This document shows, piece by piece, positions 8,019 to 16,381 of a DNA stretch of 64,000 bases. The stretch is taken from positions 62,001-126,000 of the forward strand of contig FOEZ01000008.1 of the NCBI GenBank assembly GCA_900110595.1, in the 5' to 3' direction. The notes below the pieces were generated by a model, which ran no database searches, was not told where the DNA came from, and saw only the letters and a program-made list of their open reading frames with translations. Both the position numbers and the translations under genes were made by a program. This stretch comes from Arthrobacter sp. OV608 (GTDB taxonomy: Bacteria; Actinomycetota; Actinomycetes; Actinomycetales; Micrococcaceae). The stretch's first letter is position 1; every line of letters starts with the position of its first letter.

Positions 8019-8969
8019 ATGCGTGAACTCGTTGTCCTAGGCACTGCATCGCAGGTTCCCACTCGGACCCGGAACCATAACGGCTACCTGCTGCGCTGGG
8101 ACGGTGACGGGCTGCTCTTCGATCCCGGCGAAGGAACCCAGCGCCAGATGATTTATGCCGGCGTCTCAGCCTCCTCGATCACCCGCATCTGCCTCACCCA
8201 CGTCCACGGTGACCACTGCTACGGCCTGCCCGGCGTGCTTTCCCGCATGGCATTGGACGGCGTGGCGCACCCGGTCCATCTCCACTATCCCGCATCCGGC
8301 GAGGACGTGGTCCGCGCCCTCGTGTCCGTCAGTTCGCCCGGCATCGACCTGCGCCTCCACCCCCATGCCGGAAGCGCAACTGTGGCCGACGGGCTGGAGA
8401 TCCGGCCGCTGAAGCACCGCATCGAAACTTATGGCTACCGGCTCACAGAGCCCGACGGCCGCACGCTGCTTCCGGACCGCCTCGCCGCTGCCGGCATCCG
8501 GGGCCCGGACGTGGGCCGGCTGCAGCGCAACGGCAGCCTGGCCGGCGTCCGCCTCAGCGATGTGAGCGTTCCCCGGCGCGGCCAACGCTTTGCCTTCGTG
8601 ATGGACACCGCGCCCTGCGAGGGGGCAGAAGACCTGGCCGACGGCGCGGACCTCCTCGTCGCCGAGTCAACCTTCAGCGACGACGACGCCGCGCTCGCCG
8701 GCCAATACCGCCACCTCACCGCCGGACAGGCCGGGGAAATGGCCGGCCGCGCCGGGGCCGGCACCCTGGTGCTGGCCCACTTTTCGTCACGGTACGACGA
8801 CGTCACCCTGCTCGCTGCGCAGGCAAACGCACGTGCCGCGCAGGTGACGGTGGTAGCTGCCCACGACCTGCAGCGGGTACCTCTTCCCGAACGGCGGCGC
8901 TGGCCTGACCCGGCGCCGCGGACACGGGAAGGCCCCGGGAGCTCATTGCCAAACAAAACCATGGGGTAG
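8019..8969 (+). CDS. rnz: Ribonuclease Z
   Basis: 316 aa metallo-beta-lactamase-fold endonuclease that trims tRNA 3' trailers. Visible signatures: ELVVLGTASQVPTRTRNHNG at the N-terminus, LLFDPGEGTQRQM, the metal motif THVHGDHCYGLPG, the Asp ligand in FVMDTAPC, and LVLAHFSSRY near the C-terminus. Length fits the bacterial short form (about 300 aa). ATG at 8019 is chosen because the conserved N-terminus begins there. There is no clear Shine-Dalgarno, and the upstream hairpin leaves almost no leader. Confidence 0.92.
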   Translation: MRELVVLGTASQVPTRTRNHNGYLLRWDGDGLLFDPGEGTQRQMIYAGVSASSITRICLTHVHGDHCYGLPGVLSRMALDGVAHPVHLHYPASGEDVVRALVSVSSPGIDLRLHPHAGSATVADGLEIRPLKHRIETYGYRLTEPDGRTLLPDRLAAAGIRGPDVGRLQRNGSLAGVRLSDVSVPRRGQRFAFVMDTAPCEGAEDLADGADLLVAESTFSDDDAALAGQYRHLTAGQAGEMAGRAGAGTLVLAHFSSRYDDVTLLAAQANARAAQVTVVAAHDLQRVPLPERRRWPDPAPRTREGPGSSLPNKTMG

Positions 8970-9041
8970 AAAGTGAATTATCGGGTGTTCTTCACGCGGT
9001 TCGACGCCGCGGAAAACACACCACGAGGGAAGGCTTGAAGA

Positions 9042-10517
9042 ATGACAGCTGCTGCTGAATCAACGATCACTTTTGACGGGCGGTTTGCCCGGGAATTGTC
9101 GGAACTGGCTGTTCCCTGGCAGGCAGAGGAAGCGCCGGACCCCAAGCTTCTTGTCCTTAACGAGCAGTTGGCGGCCGAACTTGGACTGGATCCGGAATAC
9201 CTCCGGTCGGCGGAGGGCGTCCGGCTCCTCCTGGGAAACCACATCCCGGACGGGGCGACGCCGGTGGCACAGGCCTACGCTGGCCACCAGTTTGGCGGAT
9301 ACTCACCCCTGCTGGGCGACGGCCGGGCCCTTCTGCTCGGCGAGGTGACCGATGTGCACGGCCGGCTGCGCGATATCCACCTGAAAGGTTCCGGCCGCAC
9401 GCCCTTCGCCCGGGCAGGCGACGGACGTGCCGTCGTCGGGCCCATGCTGCGGGAGTATCTGGTGAGCGAGGCGATGCACGCGCTGCGCATCCCCACCACA
9501 AGGTCCCTTGCTGTCACGGCCACCGGCCGCCCCGTCCGCCGCGACACCATGCTTCCAGGAGCAGTGCTGGCGAGGGTGGCCAGCAGCCATCTGCGGGTGG
9601 GAAGCTTCCAGTACGCGCGGGCCACTGACAATATCGACCTCTTGCGCCGCCTCGCCGATCATGCCATCAGCCGGCATTACCCCGCCGCTGCCCGGGCCGA
9701 CAACCCCTACCTCGCCCTCTTCGAAGGGGTGGTGGCTGCGCAGGCCTCACTGCTGGCCCAATGGATGCTGGTGGGCTTCGTCCATGGCGTGATGAATACA
9801 GACAACATGACCATTTCCGGGGAAACCATCGACTACGGGCCGTGCGCGTTTATGGACGCCTTCAACCCGGCCGCGGTTTACAGCTCCATCGACGTTGGCG
9901 GCCGTTACGCCTACGCCAACCAGCCCGTGATGGCTGAATGGAACCTCGCCCGCCTCGCCGAGGCAATGCTGCCGCTCATCAATGAAGACCAGGAACAGGC
10001 CGTAGCCCCCGCAGTGGAGGCATTGGGCGGGTTCCGCCGCCAGTACAGCGACGCCTGGTTCGCCGGTATGAAAACAAAGCTGGGAATCAGGGAAAGTTCT
10101 GCGGGGAGCCCTGAGGCGGAAGAAGCCTCCGAACTCGTGGACGGTGTGATCGCCATCCTCAAGGACGGGCCGGTGGACTACACACGGTTCTTCCGGAACC
10201 TCGGGCACGCAGCGCGGGGAAACTCCCGCCCCGCCCGAAGCATGGTCCTGGATCTCGCCGCCTTCGACGCCTGGGCAGAACGGTGGCTGGCCCTGCAGCC
10301 CGACGCCGGCCTGATGGACCGGGTCAATCCTGCCTACATTCCGCGCAACCACCTAGTCGAGGAAGCGCTCGCCGCGGCAACGGACGGCGATGTTGATCCC
10401 TTCAACCGGCTCGTGGAGGTGGTCCGTGACCCGTACCGGGAACGGTCGGGGCTGGAGCGTTACGCCGAGGGAGCGCCGGAGGACTTCGGCAGCTACCAGA
10501 CGTTCTGCGGCACCTGA
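9042..10517 (+). CDS. selO: SelO / YdiU family protein AMPylase
   Basis: 491 aa pseudokinase that transfers AMP to protein hydroxyl groups, by family knowledge acting in oxidative stress. Signatures: [58 protein letters not shown] (catalytic HGxxNxDN) and DYGPCAFMD. The C-terminus is FCGT, with Cys third from the end, where eukaryotic SelO has selenocysteine. Start ATG follows GAGGGAAGG. Monogenic, between rnz and a strong terminator. Confidence 0.93.
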   Translation: MTAAAESTITFDGRFARELSELAVPWQAEEAPDPKLLVLNEQLAAELGLDPEYLRSAEGVRLLLGNHIPDGATPVAQAYAGHQFGGYSPLLGDGRALLLGEVTDVHGRLRDIHLKGSGRTPFARAGDGRAVVGPMLREYLVSEAMHALRIPTTRSLAVTATGRPVRRDTMLPGAVLARVASSHLRVGSFQYARATDNIDLLRRLADHAISRHYPAAARADNPYLALFEGVVAAQASLLAQWMLVGFVHGVMNTDNMTISGETIDYGPCAFMDAFNPAAVYSSIDVGGRYAYANQPVMAEWNLARLAEAMLPLINEDQEQAVAPAVEALGGFRRQYSDAWFAGMKTKLGIRESSAGSPEAEEASELVDGVIAILKDGPVDYTRFFRNLGHAARGNSRPARSMVLDLAAFDAWAERWLALQPDAGLMDRVNPAYIPRNHLVEEALAAATDGDVDPFNRLVEVVRDPYRERSGLERYAEGAPEDFGSYQTFCGT

Positions 10518-10543
10518 GGACGGCGGGACCCGGCAAAAACGAA

Positions 10544-10581
10544 ACAGGGGCGGCAGGCGGGTAACCGCCTGCCGCCCCTGT
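10544..10581. terminator. Bidirectional terminator between selO and the LysM/P60 gene
   Basis: Perfect 17-bp stem (10544–10560 with 10565–10581) and GTAA loop. On the minus strand it is followed by TTTCGTTTTT, so it mainly ends the cell-wall hydrolase transcript, but it can also stop selO. Confidence 0.9.
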
Positions 10582-10595
10582 CCGGGTGGTGTTGC

Positions 10596-11435
10596 TTAAG
10601 CTACGCGGACGAAGGAAGCGCCCGGGAGCCAGCTAATGGAGTGGACCTCGGTCTTGAAACCGTCCACGCCGCCGCTGACAACCTGGCCGTTGCCGGCGTA
10701 GACACCGACGTGGCCGGCAGTGATCACCAGGTCACCGGCGGCGGGGGAGCCCACCACGGAGCCGTACTGGTAGAACTGGCCGGGAGCCAGGTCGCCAACA
10801 GACTTGCCCACGCTGCGCAGGGCCTTCTCCACCATGGCGGTGCAGTCCTGCTGGATGCCAACCTGGCCGTAGGCCGATGCCAGGATCGCAGCGCCGGCGC
10901 CCGAACCCGTGGCAGCTGCCGGAGCTGAAGCGTAGGAAACATTTACTCCGGTGTTGGCCGGAGCCGCGGCAACGGCAGTCTGGACGGGAGCAGGAGCAGC
11001 GGCCGCCTGGACGGGGGCCGGAGCAGCTGCAACATAGCCGGCGCCCGGAATCTGGATCTGGTCGCCCGGGAAGATGATCGTGGAGATCGCCAGGCCGTTG
11101 GCGGCCAGTACATCGTTGAGGCTGACGCCGTAGGCAGCGGAGATGCCGCCCAGGGTGTCACCCGAAACCACGGTGTGGACGTTGGCGGCAGCTGCTGCCG
11201 GTGCAGCCACGGCAGCTGCAGGTGCCACGGACGCCTGGGTGTTAGTGGTCCCGGTGGTATCCGGTCCGGTTACGCCTGCGTGGGCCGGGGCGCCCACACC
11301 AAAGGCAATGCCGGAAGCTGCTGCTACGGCCAGGGCCGGACGGCCAAGCGACTTGGCGGATACAGCCAAGCCCTGGAGCGCGATTGAGCGGGCCGGAGTC
11401 GCGCGGTGACGGGCGGTGATGGAATTTTTTGACAC
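10596..11435 (-). CDS. Secreted LysM–NlpC/P60-type peptidoglycan hydrolase
   Basis: 279 aa. A long N-terminal signal sequence (hydrophobic PALAVAAASGIAFGVGAPAHA) is followed by one LysM peptidoglycan-binding domain (HTVVSGDTLGGISAAYGVS to GDQIQIPG), an Ala/Pro linker, and a C-terminal P60-like catalytic domain with Cys in QQDCTAMVEKAL and His in GHVGVYAGNG. It probably cuts cell-wall peptides during growth. GTG at 11435 has GGGAGAGG 9 nt upstream. Transcription starts far upstream and runs through a c-di-AMP-type riboswitch, so expression should respond to that second messenger. Confidence 0.88.
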   Translation of the reverse strand: MSKNSITARHRATPARSIALQGLAVSAKSLGRPALAVAAASGIAFGVGAPAHAGVTGPDTTGTTNTQASVAPAAAVAAPAAAAANVHTVVSGDTLGGISAAYGVSLNDVLAANGLAISTIIFPGDQIQIPGAGYVAAAPAPVQAAAAPAPVQTAVAAAPANTGVNVSYASAPAAATGSGAGAAILASAYGQVGIQQDCTAMVEKALRSVGKSVGDLAPGQFYQYGSVVGSPAAGDLVITAGHVGVYAGNGQVVSGGVDGFKTEVHSISWLPGASFVRVA

Positions 11436-11451
11436 GTTTGATCGCCTCTCC

Positions 11452-11640
11452 CATGCCTGCGGGGTGAGCTGTCGGGTTCGGGTTGGAGATACCCGGCCGG
11501 TAGCGGCTCCGGACGGAACGGAAGGCGCTATCGACTTAACCCCAAGGCCTCGCATGAGGCCGCGGAAAGGTGGTTCCCCCGTCCCTGCCAGCTGGAAACG
11601 ATTGAATCCCGGATCAGCGGCAGGGCTCGGCATGCTGAGG
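11452..11640 (-). promoter_or_regulatory. c-di-AMP riboswitch (ydaO/yuaA type)
   Basis: The 5' leader of the LysM/P60 gene carries conserved blocks of the ydaO class: GACGGGGGAACCA, CTTGGGGTTAA and, nearest the gene, CCCGAACCCGACAGCTCACC followed by CCGCAGGC. Closing helix P1 is CATGCC (11629–11634) with GGCATG (11452–11457). A variable hairpin GGCCTC-ATGC-GAGGCC lies inside. In Actinobacteria this class usually precedes cell-wall hydrolase and Rpf genes and turns expression off when c-di-AMP binds. The ribosome binding site lies directly after the aptamer. Confidence 0.85.
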
Positions 11641-12007
11641 GGAATGTCCCGTCTGGGAGGGACACCTGAAGACCATAACCTGCCAGCCTGCCGATTGTCA
11701 CATTTGAATAACATACGAGCGGCTTCTCTCGTATTCCGCAAATGACTGGAGGTTCTTTGCATAGCAGGCTGACCACGGAAGATAGGCGCGCCGGTACGGA
11801 GTGCATGAGGTTCGTCACAAAGTAATAAAACGTTGTGCCGGCACCAGCCGAAACGGCACTCGTGGGCAGCAGGCGGCAGAGCTTTGGGCCGCCGTGCGCG
11901 TGTGCGGCGTTCGGCCGTCCTGGGTAGGGGTTCACCTTTCCAGATTGCATAACGATGTCAGCACGCCAGCCTTCAACTGAAGGTTGAGAGCTGTATGCTT
12001 CCGAACT
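11641..12007. other. Divergent intergenic region
   Basis: With the riboswitch this makes the only gene-free stretch above 300 bp. It holds the minus-strand promoter region with a 7-bp inverted repeat (ATACGAG and CTCGTAT, near 11713–11735) and, at its right end, the plus-strand promoter. Nothing coding could be supported. Confidence 0.5.
11972..11999 (+). promoter_or_regulatory. Promoter of the transglycosylase-like gene
   Basis: TTCAAC (11972–11977) and TATGCT (11994–11999) with 16-bp spacing. The start codon lies 8 nt after the -10 box, so the message is probably leaderless. Confidence 0.5.
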
Positions 12008-13360
12008 ATGTCTCGGTTCGTTATCAAAGCCCGCCTGCCCCTGCCTGCGGCGCTGCTGGCCCTTGCCCTTACGGGTACTGTTTGGCTCGGCCCGGCCGGG
12101 GCGGCGGACCAGGATCCGGCGGGTGATTACCCCTCCTGGGAGGACGTCCAGCAGGCAAAGCTGACGGAATCCGGCACCGCAGAGGAAATCAACAGGATCA
12201 GTGGCCTGCTGGGTGGCCTGCAGGCCCAATCCGAGTCCCTGGGGACAGCGGCCGTCCAGTCAGCGGCGGAGTATGCCGTAACCGATTCTGCGCTTCGGGC
12301 GGCCAGCGCAAAAGTGGAGACCCTCACCGCCCAGGTTTCCCAAGCAAACACCGAGCTGTCCCGGCACCGGAAGGACCTGGGCGCCCTCGCGGCCCAGTCC
12401 TATAAAACCGGCGGCACCACCATGGGATTCTTTGTTGCCCTCGATGCGATCCAGACCAACAGCGTCCAGGGTCTGAACGTGGTGCGCATCGTGGGTGACA
12501 AGACGGCAGCGCTGGTGGCCAGGGCCGAATCGGCCGGCAGGGTGGCGTCCTCGTTGGCTGGCCAGGAGAGCGCCGCCAAAGCCGAACGTGTGCGGCTGTC
12601 CCTGCAAGCCAAAGCGAAGCTGGACGCTGCCCGGTCCGCGCAGGAGGCGATGGCGCGCCAAGTGGCCGAAAGCCAGAAGCGCAGCGAGGAGCTGACAGCG
12701 CAACTTGCCTCCCTCAAGGGCACGACGGCGGCAGTAGAGGGCGCGTACCGGCAGGGCCAGGCGGCGCAGGCTGCCTACGAGGCAGCGCAGGCGGCAAAAC
12801 GCGCCGCAGCCGCTGAACAGGCCCGCCTGCAGGCAGAGGCGGCAGCCAGGGCGGCCGCCGCGGCTGCCGCCCGCCCGCAGGCTCCAGCCGTCCCTGCGCC
12901 GGCAAATCCAGCACCCGCGAACCCCGTACCACCCGCGAACCCCGCACCACCCGCCAACCCGGCGCCGGCAAATCCTGCCCCCGCACCCGCGCTGCCGGTC
13001 GCACCCAGCCCGCCGCCCGTCGTCGTGCCGTCCGTTCCAGGCGGCGCCGTCAATGACCCTGCAGGGGCCAAAAGCTACGCCTCGGGGCGCCTGGGCGCCT
13101 ACGGCTGGGGCCAGGACCAGTTCCTGTGCCTCGCCCAGCTCTGGACCAAGGAATCGAACTGGCTGACCACAGCCACCAACCCCTACTCCGGCGCCTATGG
13201 AATAGCCCAGGCCCTGCCGCCCGGAAAATACTCCAGCGCCGGCAGCGACTGGCTCACCAGTTACCGCACCCAGGTCGATTGGGGCCTGGGCTACATCCGC
13301 GGCCGGTACGGCTCGCCGTGCGGGGCCTGGAACCACTCGGTGGCCAACAACTGGTACTGA
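12008..13360 (+). CDS. Secreted coiled-coil protein with C-terminal transglycosylase-like domain
   Basis: 450 aa. A signal peptide (about 1–35, cut near GAADQD) precedes a long Ala/Gln/Lys-rich coiled coil (about 45–290), as in CwlO/RipA-type wall hydrolases. Next is a Pro linker made of NPAP/PANP repeats (about 295–345), and then a lysozyme-like domain (about 355–450) with the catalytic Glu probably in LWTKESNW and GAYGIAQALP. Such domains cleave glycan strands. ATG at 12008 lacks a Shine-Dalgarno but lies just after a -10 box. It is divergent from the riboswitch-controlled LysM hydrolase. Confidence 0.85.
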   Translation: MSRFVIKARLPLPAALLALALTGTVWLGPAGAADQDPAGDYPSWEDVQQAKLTESGTAEEINRISGLLGGLQAQSESLGTAAVQSAAEYAVTDSALRAASAKVETLTAQVSQANTELSRHRKDLGALAAQSYKTGGTTMGFFVALDAIQTNSVQGLNVVRIVGDKTAALVARAESAGRVASSLAGQESAAKAERVRLSLQAKAKLDAARSAQEAMARQVAESQKRSEELTAQLASLKGTTAAVEGAYRQGQAAQAAYEAAQAAKRAAAAEQARLQAEAAARAAAAAAARPQAPAVPAPANPAPANPVPPANPAPPANPAPANPAPAPALPVAPSPPPVVVPSVPGGAVNDPAGAKSYASGRLGAYGWGQDQFLCLAQLWTKESNWLTTATNPYSGAYGIAQALPPGKYSSAGSDWLTSYRTQVDWGLGYIRGRYGSPCGAWNHSVANNWY

Positions 13361-13369
13361 CCGGCGCGC

Positions 13370-13375
13370 TAGGCT
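13370..13375 (+). promoter_or_regulatory. -10 box TAGGCT of the DksA-like gene
   Basis: TAGGCT ends 6 nt before the ATG at 13382, which has no Shine-Dalgarno. This fits leaderless transcription, as at several other genes here. Confidence 0.45.
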
Positions 13376-13381
13376 TTTCCC

Positions 13382-13741
13382 ATGCCTGACTTCGAACGGT
13401 TCCGGATCCTGCTCGAGGAGGAGCGGGCGCGGAAAGTGGCGCTGCTTCCGGCCCTCCGCGCCGACATCGTTTCGGCCAACTCCGCCCGCCAGGATTCCAA
13501 CGTGGACGACGAACATGATCCCGAAGGCTCCACCATCGCCTTCGAACTCTCCCAGGCGTCGGCGCTTCTCAAGCAGAGCAGCGCCGGACTGGACCAGGTT
13601 GACGCCGCCCTGGCCAGGATCGCCGACGGCACCTACGGGACCTGCGCCGTCTGCGGCGAAGCCATCGCGGAAGGAAGGCTGGAAGCGCGCCCCTGGACGC
13701 CGTTCTGCATCAGGCACGCGTCGGCAGGCCGCACCCGATGA
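13382..13741 (+). CDS. TraR/DksA-family zinc-finger protein
   Basis: 119 aa. An N-terminal coiled coil (about 1–75, including DDEHDPEGSTIAFE) leads into a C-terminal zinc finger CAVC-x17-CIRH; the last ligand is His rather than the usual Cys. DksA relatives bind RNA polymerase through its secondary channel and adjust transcription. The last ATGA overlaps the start of the next gene, so the two are translationally coupled. Its own start seems leaderless. Confidence 0.85.
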   Translation: MPDFERFRILLEEERARKVALLPALRADIVSANSARQDSNVDDEHDPEGSTIAFELSQASALLKQSSAGLDQVDAALARIADGTYGTCAVCGEAIAEGRLEARPWTPFCIRHASAGRTR

Positions 13742-14304
13742 GTGCGGGGGATCTGGTGGCTGCTGCTGCCGGGTTTGTTGACCGCACCCTGCAGAATGAG
13801 GGTGCCTGGTACCGGGCGGACGACGTCGAGGACAGGCTGGGCGGGGAGCTCGCCTCGTACGGGTCTTCCGTCGGTGCCGTCCGCGGAACCGTCCGGGATG
13901 CGCTGCGCAAGTACAAGGACCTCGACCACGACGCCGTGGTGCAGCTGGCGTCCGCGCTGTGGGGCCAGCCAGGGCCCGGCTCCCGCGCAGTCTATGAGCG
14001 CAGGCTCGCCGCAGTGGTGCTGCTGCAAACCAAAGCGGCGCTGCTGCGTCATTCCGACCTGACCCGGATCGAGGGCTTTATTCGGTCCGCCGGAACAAGG
14101 GAACTGGTTGACCCGCTGCTCGCGGACGTGGTGGCCCCCTTCCTGGCGCGGCTCAACGGCCGTGACAGCCAGCGGGCCGCCGTTGTCCTGGCCCGGTGGC
14201 GGACAGACCCGGATCCGCAGTTACGCCACGCGTCAGCATTCCTCGAGCAACAGTCCGCACCCCAAGCCCCACCACAAGGAGACACCCGTGAACGATCCCT
14301 ATGA
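13738..14304 (+). CDS. AlkD-like HEAT-repeat protein
   Basis: 188 aa, helical. Pieces such as RRLAAVVLLQTKAALL, LVDPLLADVVAPFL and DPDPQLRHASAFL resemble the HEAT-like DNA-alkylation repair glycosylase family, but it is shorter than AlkD (about 230 aa), and I cannot place the catalytic Asp with confidence. It starts inside the stop codon of the DksA-like gene and overlaps the DUF1810 gene by 17 bp, so the three are one operon. A role in base-lesion repair is inference. Confidence 0.6.
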   Translation: MSAGDLVAAAAGFVDRTLQNEGAWYRADDVEDRLGGELASYGSSVGAVRGTVRDALRKYKDLDHDAVVQLASALWGQPGPGSRAVYERRLAAVVLLQTKAALLRHSDLTRIEGFIRSAGTRELVDPLLADVVAPFLARLNGRDSQRAAVVLARWRTDPDPQLRHASAFLEQQSAPQAPPQGDTRERSL

Positions 14305-14731
14305 CCTGGAACGCTTTGTTGCCGCACAAAACAGCGGTGGAACCTACGACCAGGCGCTGGCCGAATTGCAGGTGGGCAACAAGTCCGGACACTGGATGTG
14401 GTTCGTTTTTCCCCAGGTGGCGGGGCTGGGGCACAGCGACACTTCCCGCCGGTACGCCATCAGCTCCCTTGAGGAGGCCCGGGACTACCTTGACCACCCG
14501 GTCTTGGGCCCGCGGCTGCTCGAATGCGCCCAGGTGCTCAGCACCCATAAAGATCGCGCTGCCGAGGAGATTTTTGGCAGCGTGGACGCCCGGAAGCTGC
14601 GCTCGTCCATGACGCTGTTCCTCCGCGCAGCTCCCGGGGAAACCGTCTTCAAAACCGTCCTGGCGCAGTTTTTCGACGGCCAGCCGGACCCCGCAACCGA
14701 CGATCTCCTCGCCGGCCTTAACGAAGGCTAG
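14288..14731 (+). CDS. DUF1810 family protein
   Basis: 147 aa. It carries the family pattern DPYDLERFVAAQ, ALAEL..G.K.GHWMWFVFPQ, GLG.S..SRRYAI, and DARKLRSSMTLF. Calpastatin-like proteins of this group have no established role. GTG at 14288 is fixed by AAGGAG upstream; a longer in-frame reading would overlap the previous gene far more. Third gene of the DksA-like operon, followed by a terminator. Confidence 0.88.
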   Translation: MNDPYDLERFVAAQNSGGTYDQALAELQVGNKSGHWMWFVFPQVAGLGHSDTSRRYAISSLEEARDYLDHPVLGPRLLECAQVLSTHKDRAAEEIFGSVDARKLRSSMTLFLRAAPGETVFKTVLAQFFDGQPDPATDDLLAGLNEG

Positions 14732-14734
14732 CGC

Positions 14735-14775
14735 GACGGCGATGCCCCGCCCGTCCTGCACGGGGCACCGCCGTC
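14735..14775. terminator. Bidirectional terminator
   Basis: 15-bp stem (14735–14749 with 14761–14775, one mismatch) and 11-nt loop, between the converging DUF1810 and SDR genes. Confidence 0.75.
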
Positions 14776-14794
14776 GTCCCTGCTGTGTGGGGCG

Positions 14795-15688
14795 CTACGG
14801 CGTGGGGCTGCCGCCGTTGACGTTCAACGTTTCCCCCAACACGAAACTGGATTCAGGGGAGGCCAGGAAAACGTAGGCAGGTGCGAGTTCGGCGGGCTGG
14901 CCGGCCCGGCCGAGGGGCGTGGACTGGCCGAACTCCGGCAGTTCCTCCTTGGGCTGGCCGCTGCTGACCTGCAGCGGCGTCCAGATCGGCCCCGGCGCCA
15001 CCGCGTTCACGCGGATGCCCTTGGGCGCGAGCTGCTGCGCCAGGCCCTTGGTGAAGTTGTTGATGCTCGCCTTGGTGGTGGCGTAGTCCAGAAGCGTGGG
15101 GGACGGGTTGTACGCCTGGATGGACGTGGTGTTGATGATGGTGGACCCCGCCGGCATGTGCGGAACCGCGGCCTTGGTCACCCGGAACATCGCATAGACG
15201 TTGGTCTTCTGGGTGTGGTCGAACTGTTCGTCCGTGATCTGGGCTATGTCCTCCTGCGCCACCTGTTTTCCGGCGTTGTTGACCAGGATGTCCACGCCGC
15301 CCAGAACGGCCACTGCAGTATCTACCAGCTCCTGGCAGGTGGCGGGGTCCTTCAGGTCACCGGGAACCTTGACGGCCTTCCGTCCTGCGGCTTCGATGAT
15401 GCCGGCGATGCGGGCCGCGTCCTCTTCCTCCTCGGGCAGGTAGGAAAGGACAACGTCGGCCCCTTCGCGGGCAAAAGCAATGGCCGTGGCCGCGCCGATC
15501 CCGGAATCTGCTCCCGTGACGATCGCCTTCCGGCCCTCCAGCCGTCCAGTGCCGCGGTAGGTCTCCTCGCCCAGATCCGCTTTCGGCGCCAGGTCCGCGT
15601 CCAGTCCGGGCTCGGGCTGGTGCTGCTCCGGCGGCGAGATCTTTTCGTAGGCGGTGACGGGATTGCGGAAGGTGTACTGGTCAGTCAT
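14795..15688 (-). CDS. Short-chain dehydrogenase/reductase, general-stress type
   Basis: 297 aa. A 50-residue N-terminal extension (MTDQYTFRNPVTAYEKISPP, then GRLEGRKAIV) is typical of the YhdF/YhxC-like stress SDRs. Rossmann motif TGADSGIGAA, NNAG, catalytic YATTK (Tyr and Lys), and C-terminal VLGETLNVNGG. It reduces a carbonyl with NAD(P)H; the substrate is unknown. AGGAGG sits 6 nt before the ATG. Its promoter has the 11-mer shared with the acidic ORF at 7191. Confidence 0.92.
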   Translation of the reverse strand: MTDQYTFRNPVTAYEKISPPEQHQPEPGLDADLAPKADLGEETYRGTGRLEGRKAIVTGADSGIGAATAIAFAREGADVVLSYLPEEEEDAARIAGIIEAAGRKAVKVPGDLKDPATCQELVDTAVAVLGGVDILVNNAGKQVAQEDIAQITDEQFDHTQKTNVYAMFRVTKAAVPHMPAGSTIINTTSIQAYNPSPTLLDYATTKASINNFTKGLAQQLAPKGIRVNAVAPGPIWTPLQVSSGQPKEELPEFGQSTPLGRAGQPAELAPAYVFLASPESSFVLGETLNVNGGSPTP

Positions 15689-15725
15689 GGTGGTCCTCCT
15701 GCTGCTAAGGCGACACTAAAAGCTA

Positions 15726-15736
15726 AGTATGCTTAC
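15726..15736. promoter_or_regulatory. Shared motif AGTATGCTTAC, copy 2
   Basis: Identical to 7142–7152 and at nearly the same distance (37 bp) from the SDR start codon, but in the opposite orientation relative to its gene, as allowed for a near-palindromic site. Confidence 0.4.
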
Positions 15737-15785
15737 CGTTCAAGCCTAGGCAATGATGCGCGCCGCTGCCAACCCGCTTTCGCCC

Positions 15786-16298
15786 TCAACTCCGGTCCCG
15801 GCGGACTTCCACCAGGCGGACATCCTTGAGGGCGCCGGCGTCCACCACGGCGGTCATGTAGGTGCAGGCGGGCTGGCGGCGCCGGTCGGTAGGGGAGCCC
15901 GGGTTGATCAGCCGCAGCCCGCCTTCGGTGGTAGTGTCCCAGGGGATGTGGCTGTGCCCGAAAACCAGTACGTCGGCATCAGGGAACAGCGCACCGCACC
16001 GCGCTTCCCGGCCTTTCGCCGGCCCGGTCTCGTGCACCATGGCAAACCGGACGCCGTCCAGCGTGACTGCGGCCGTTTCGGGCAGCCGCGACCGCAGGTC
16101 GGGGCCGTCGTTGTTTCCGTAGACCCCCACCAGGGAGCGGCTTCGCTGCTCAAGTTCGTCGAGCAGATCCGCCGTCACCCAGTCGCCGGCGTGGAAGACC
16201 ACATCGGCGCTTTCGACGGCGGTCCATACCTGCGCAGGGAGCGCGCGGGCACGCTTGGGCACATGGGTGTCGGCGAGCAGGAGGAGGTTCAGCGGCAT
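15786..16298 (-). CDS. YfcE/MJ0936-type metallophosphoesterase
   Basis: 170 aa. Calcineurin-like metal motifs are all present: LLADTHVP, VVFHAGDW, GVYGNND, VHETG, and VFGHSHIP, ending INPGS. Family members hydrolyse phosphodiesters; the natural substrate is unknown. The ATG at 16298 starts directly before the first beta-strand; CAGGAT just upstream could act as a Shine-Dalgarno or a -10 box. Confidence 0.9.
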   Translation of the reverse strand: MPLNLLLLADTHVPKRARALPAQVWTAVESADVVFHAGDWVTADLLDELEQRSRSLVGVYGNNDGPDLRSRLPETAAVTLDGVRFAMVHETGPAKGREARCGALFPDADVLVFGHSHIPWDTTTEGGLRLINPGSPTDRRRQPACTYMTAVVDAGALKDVRLVEVRRDRS

Positions 16299-16381
16299 AC
16301 CGAAATCCTGCCACGTCCACTTTGCGCCGGCCCTTTCCGCTCCCCGTCCGGAGTCGTAATCTGGGGCTGGAGGTGATTGCC

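Noticed and set aside
12260..13717. 485-codon antisense frame over the transglycosylase-like gene
   Set aside because: Gly/Arg/Cys-rich shadow of the Ala/Pro-rich coding strand.
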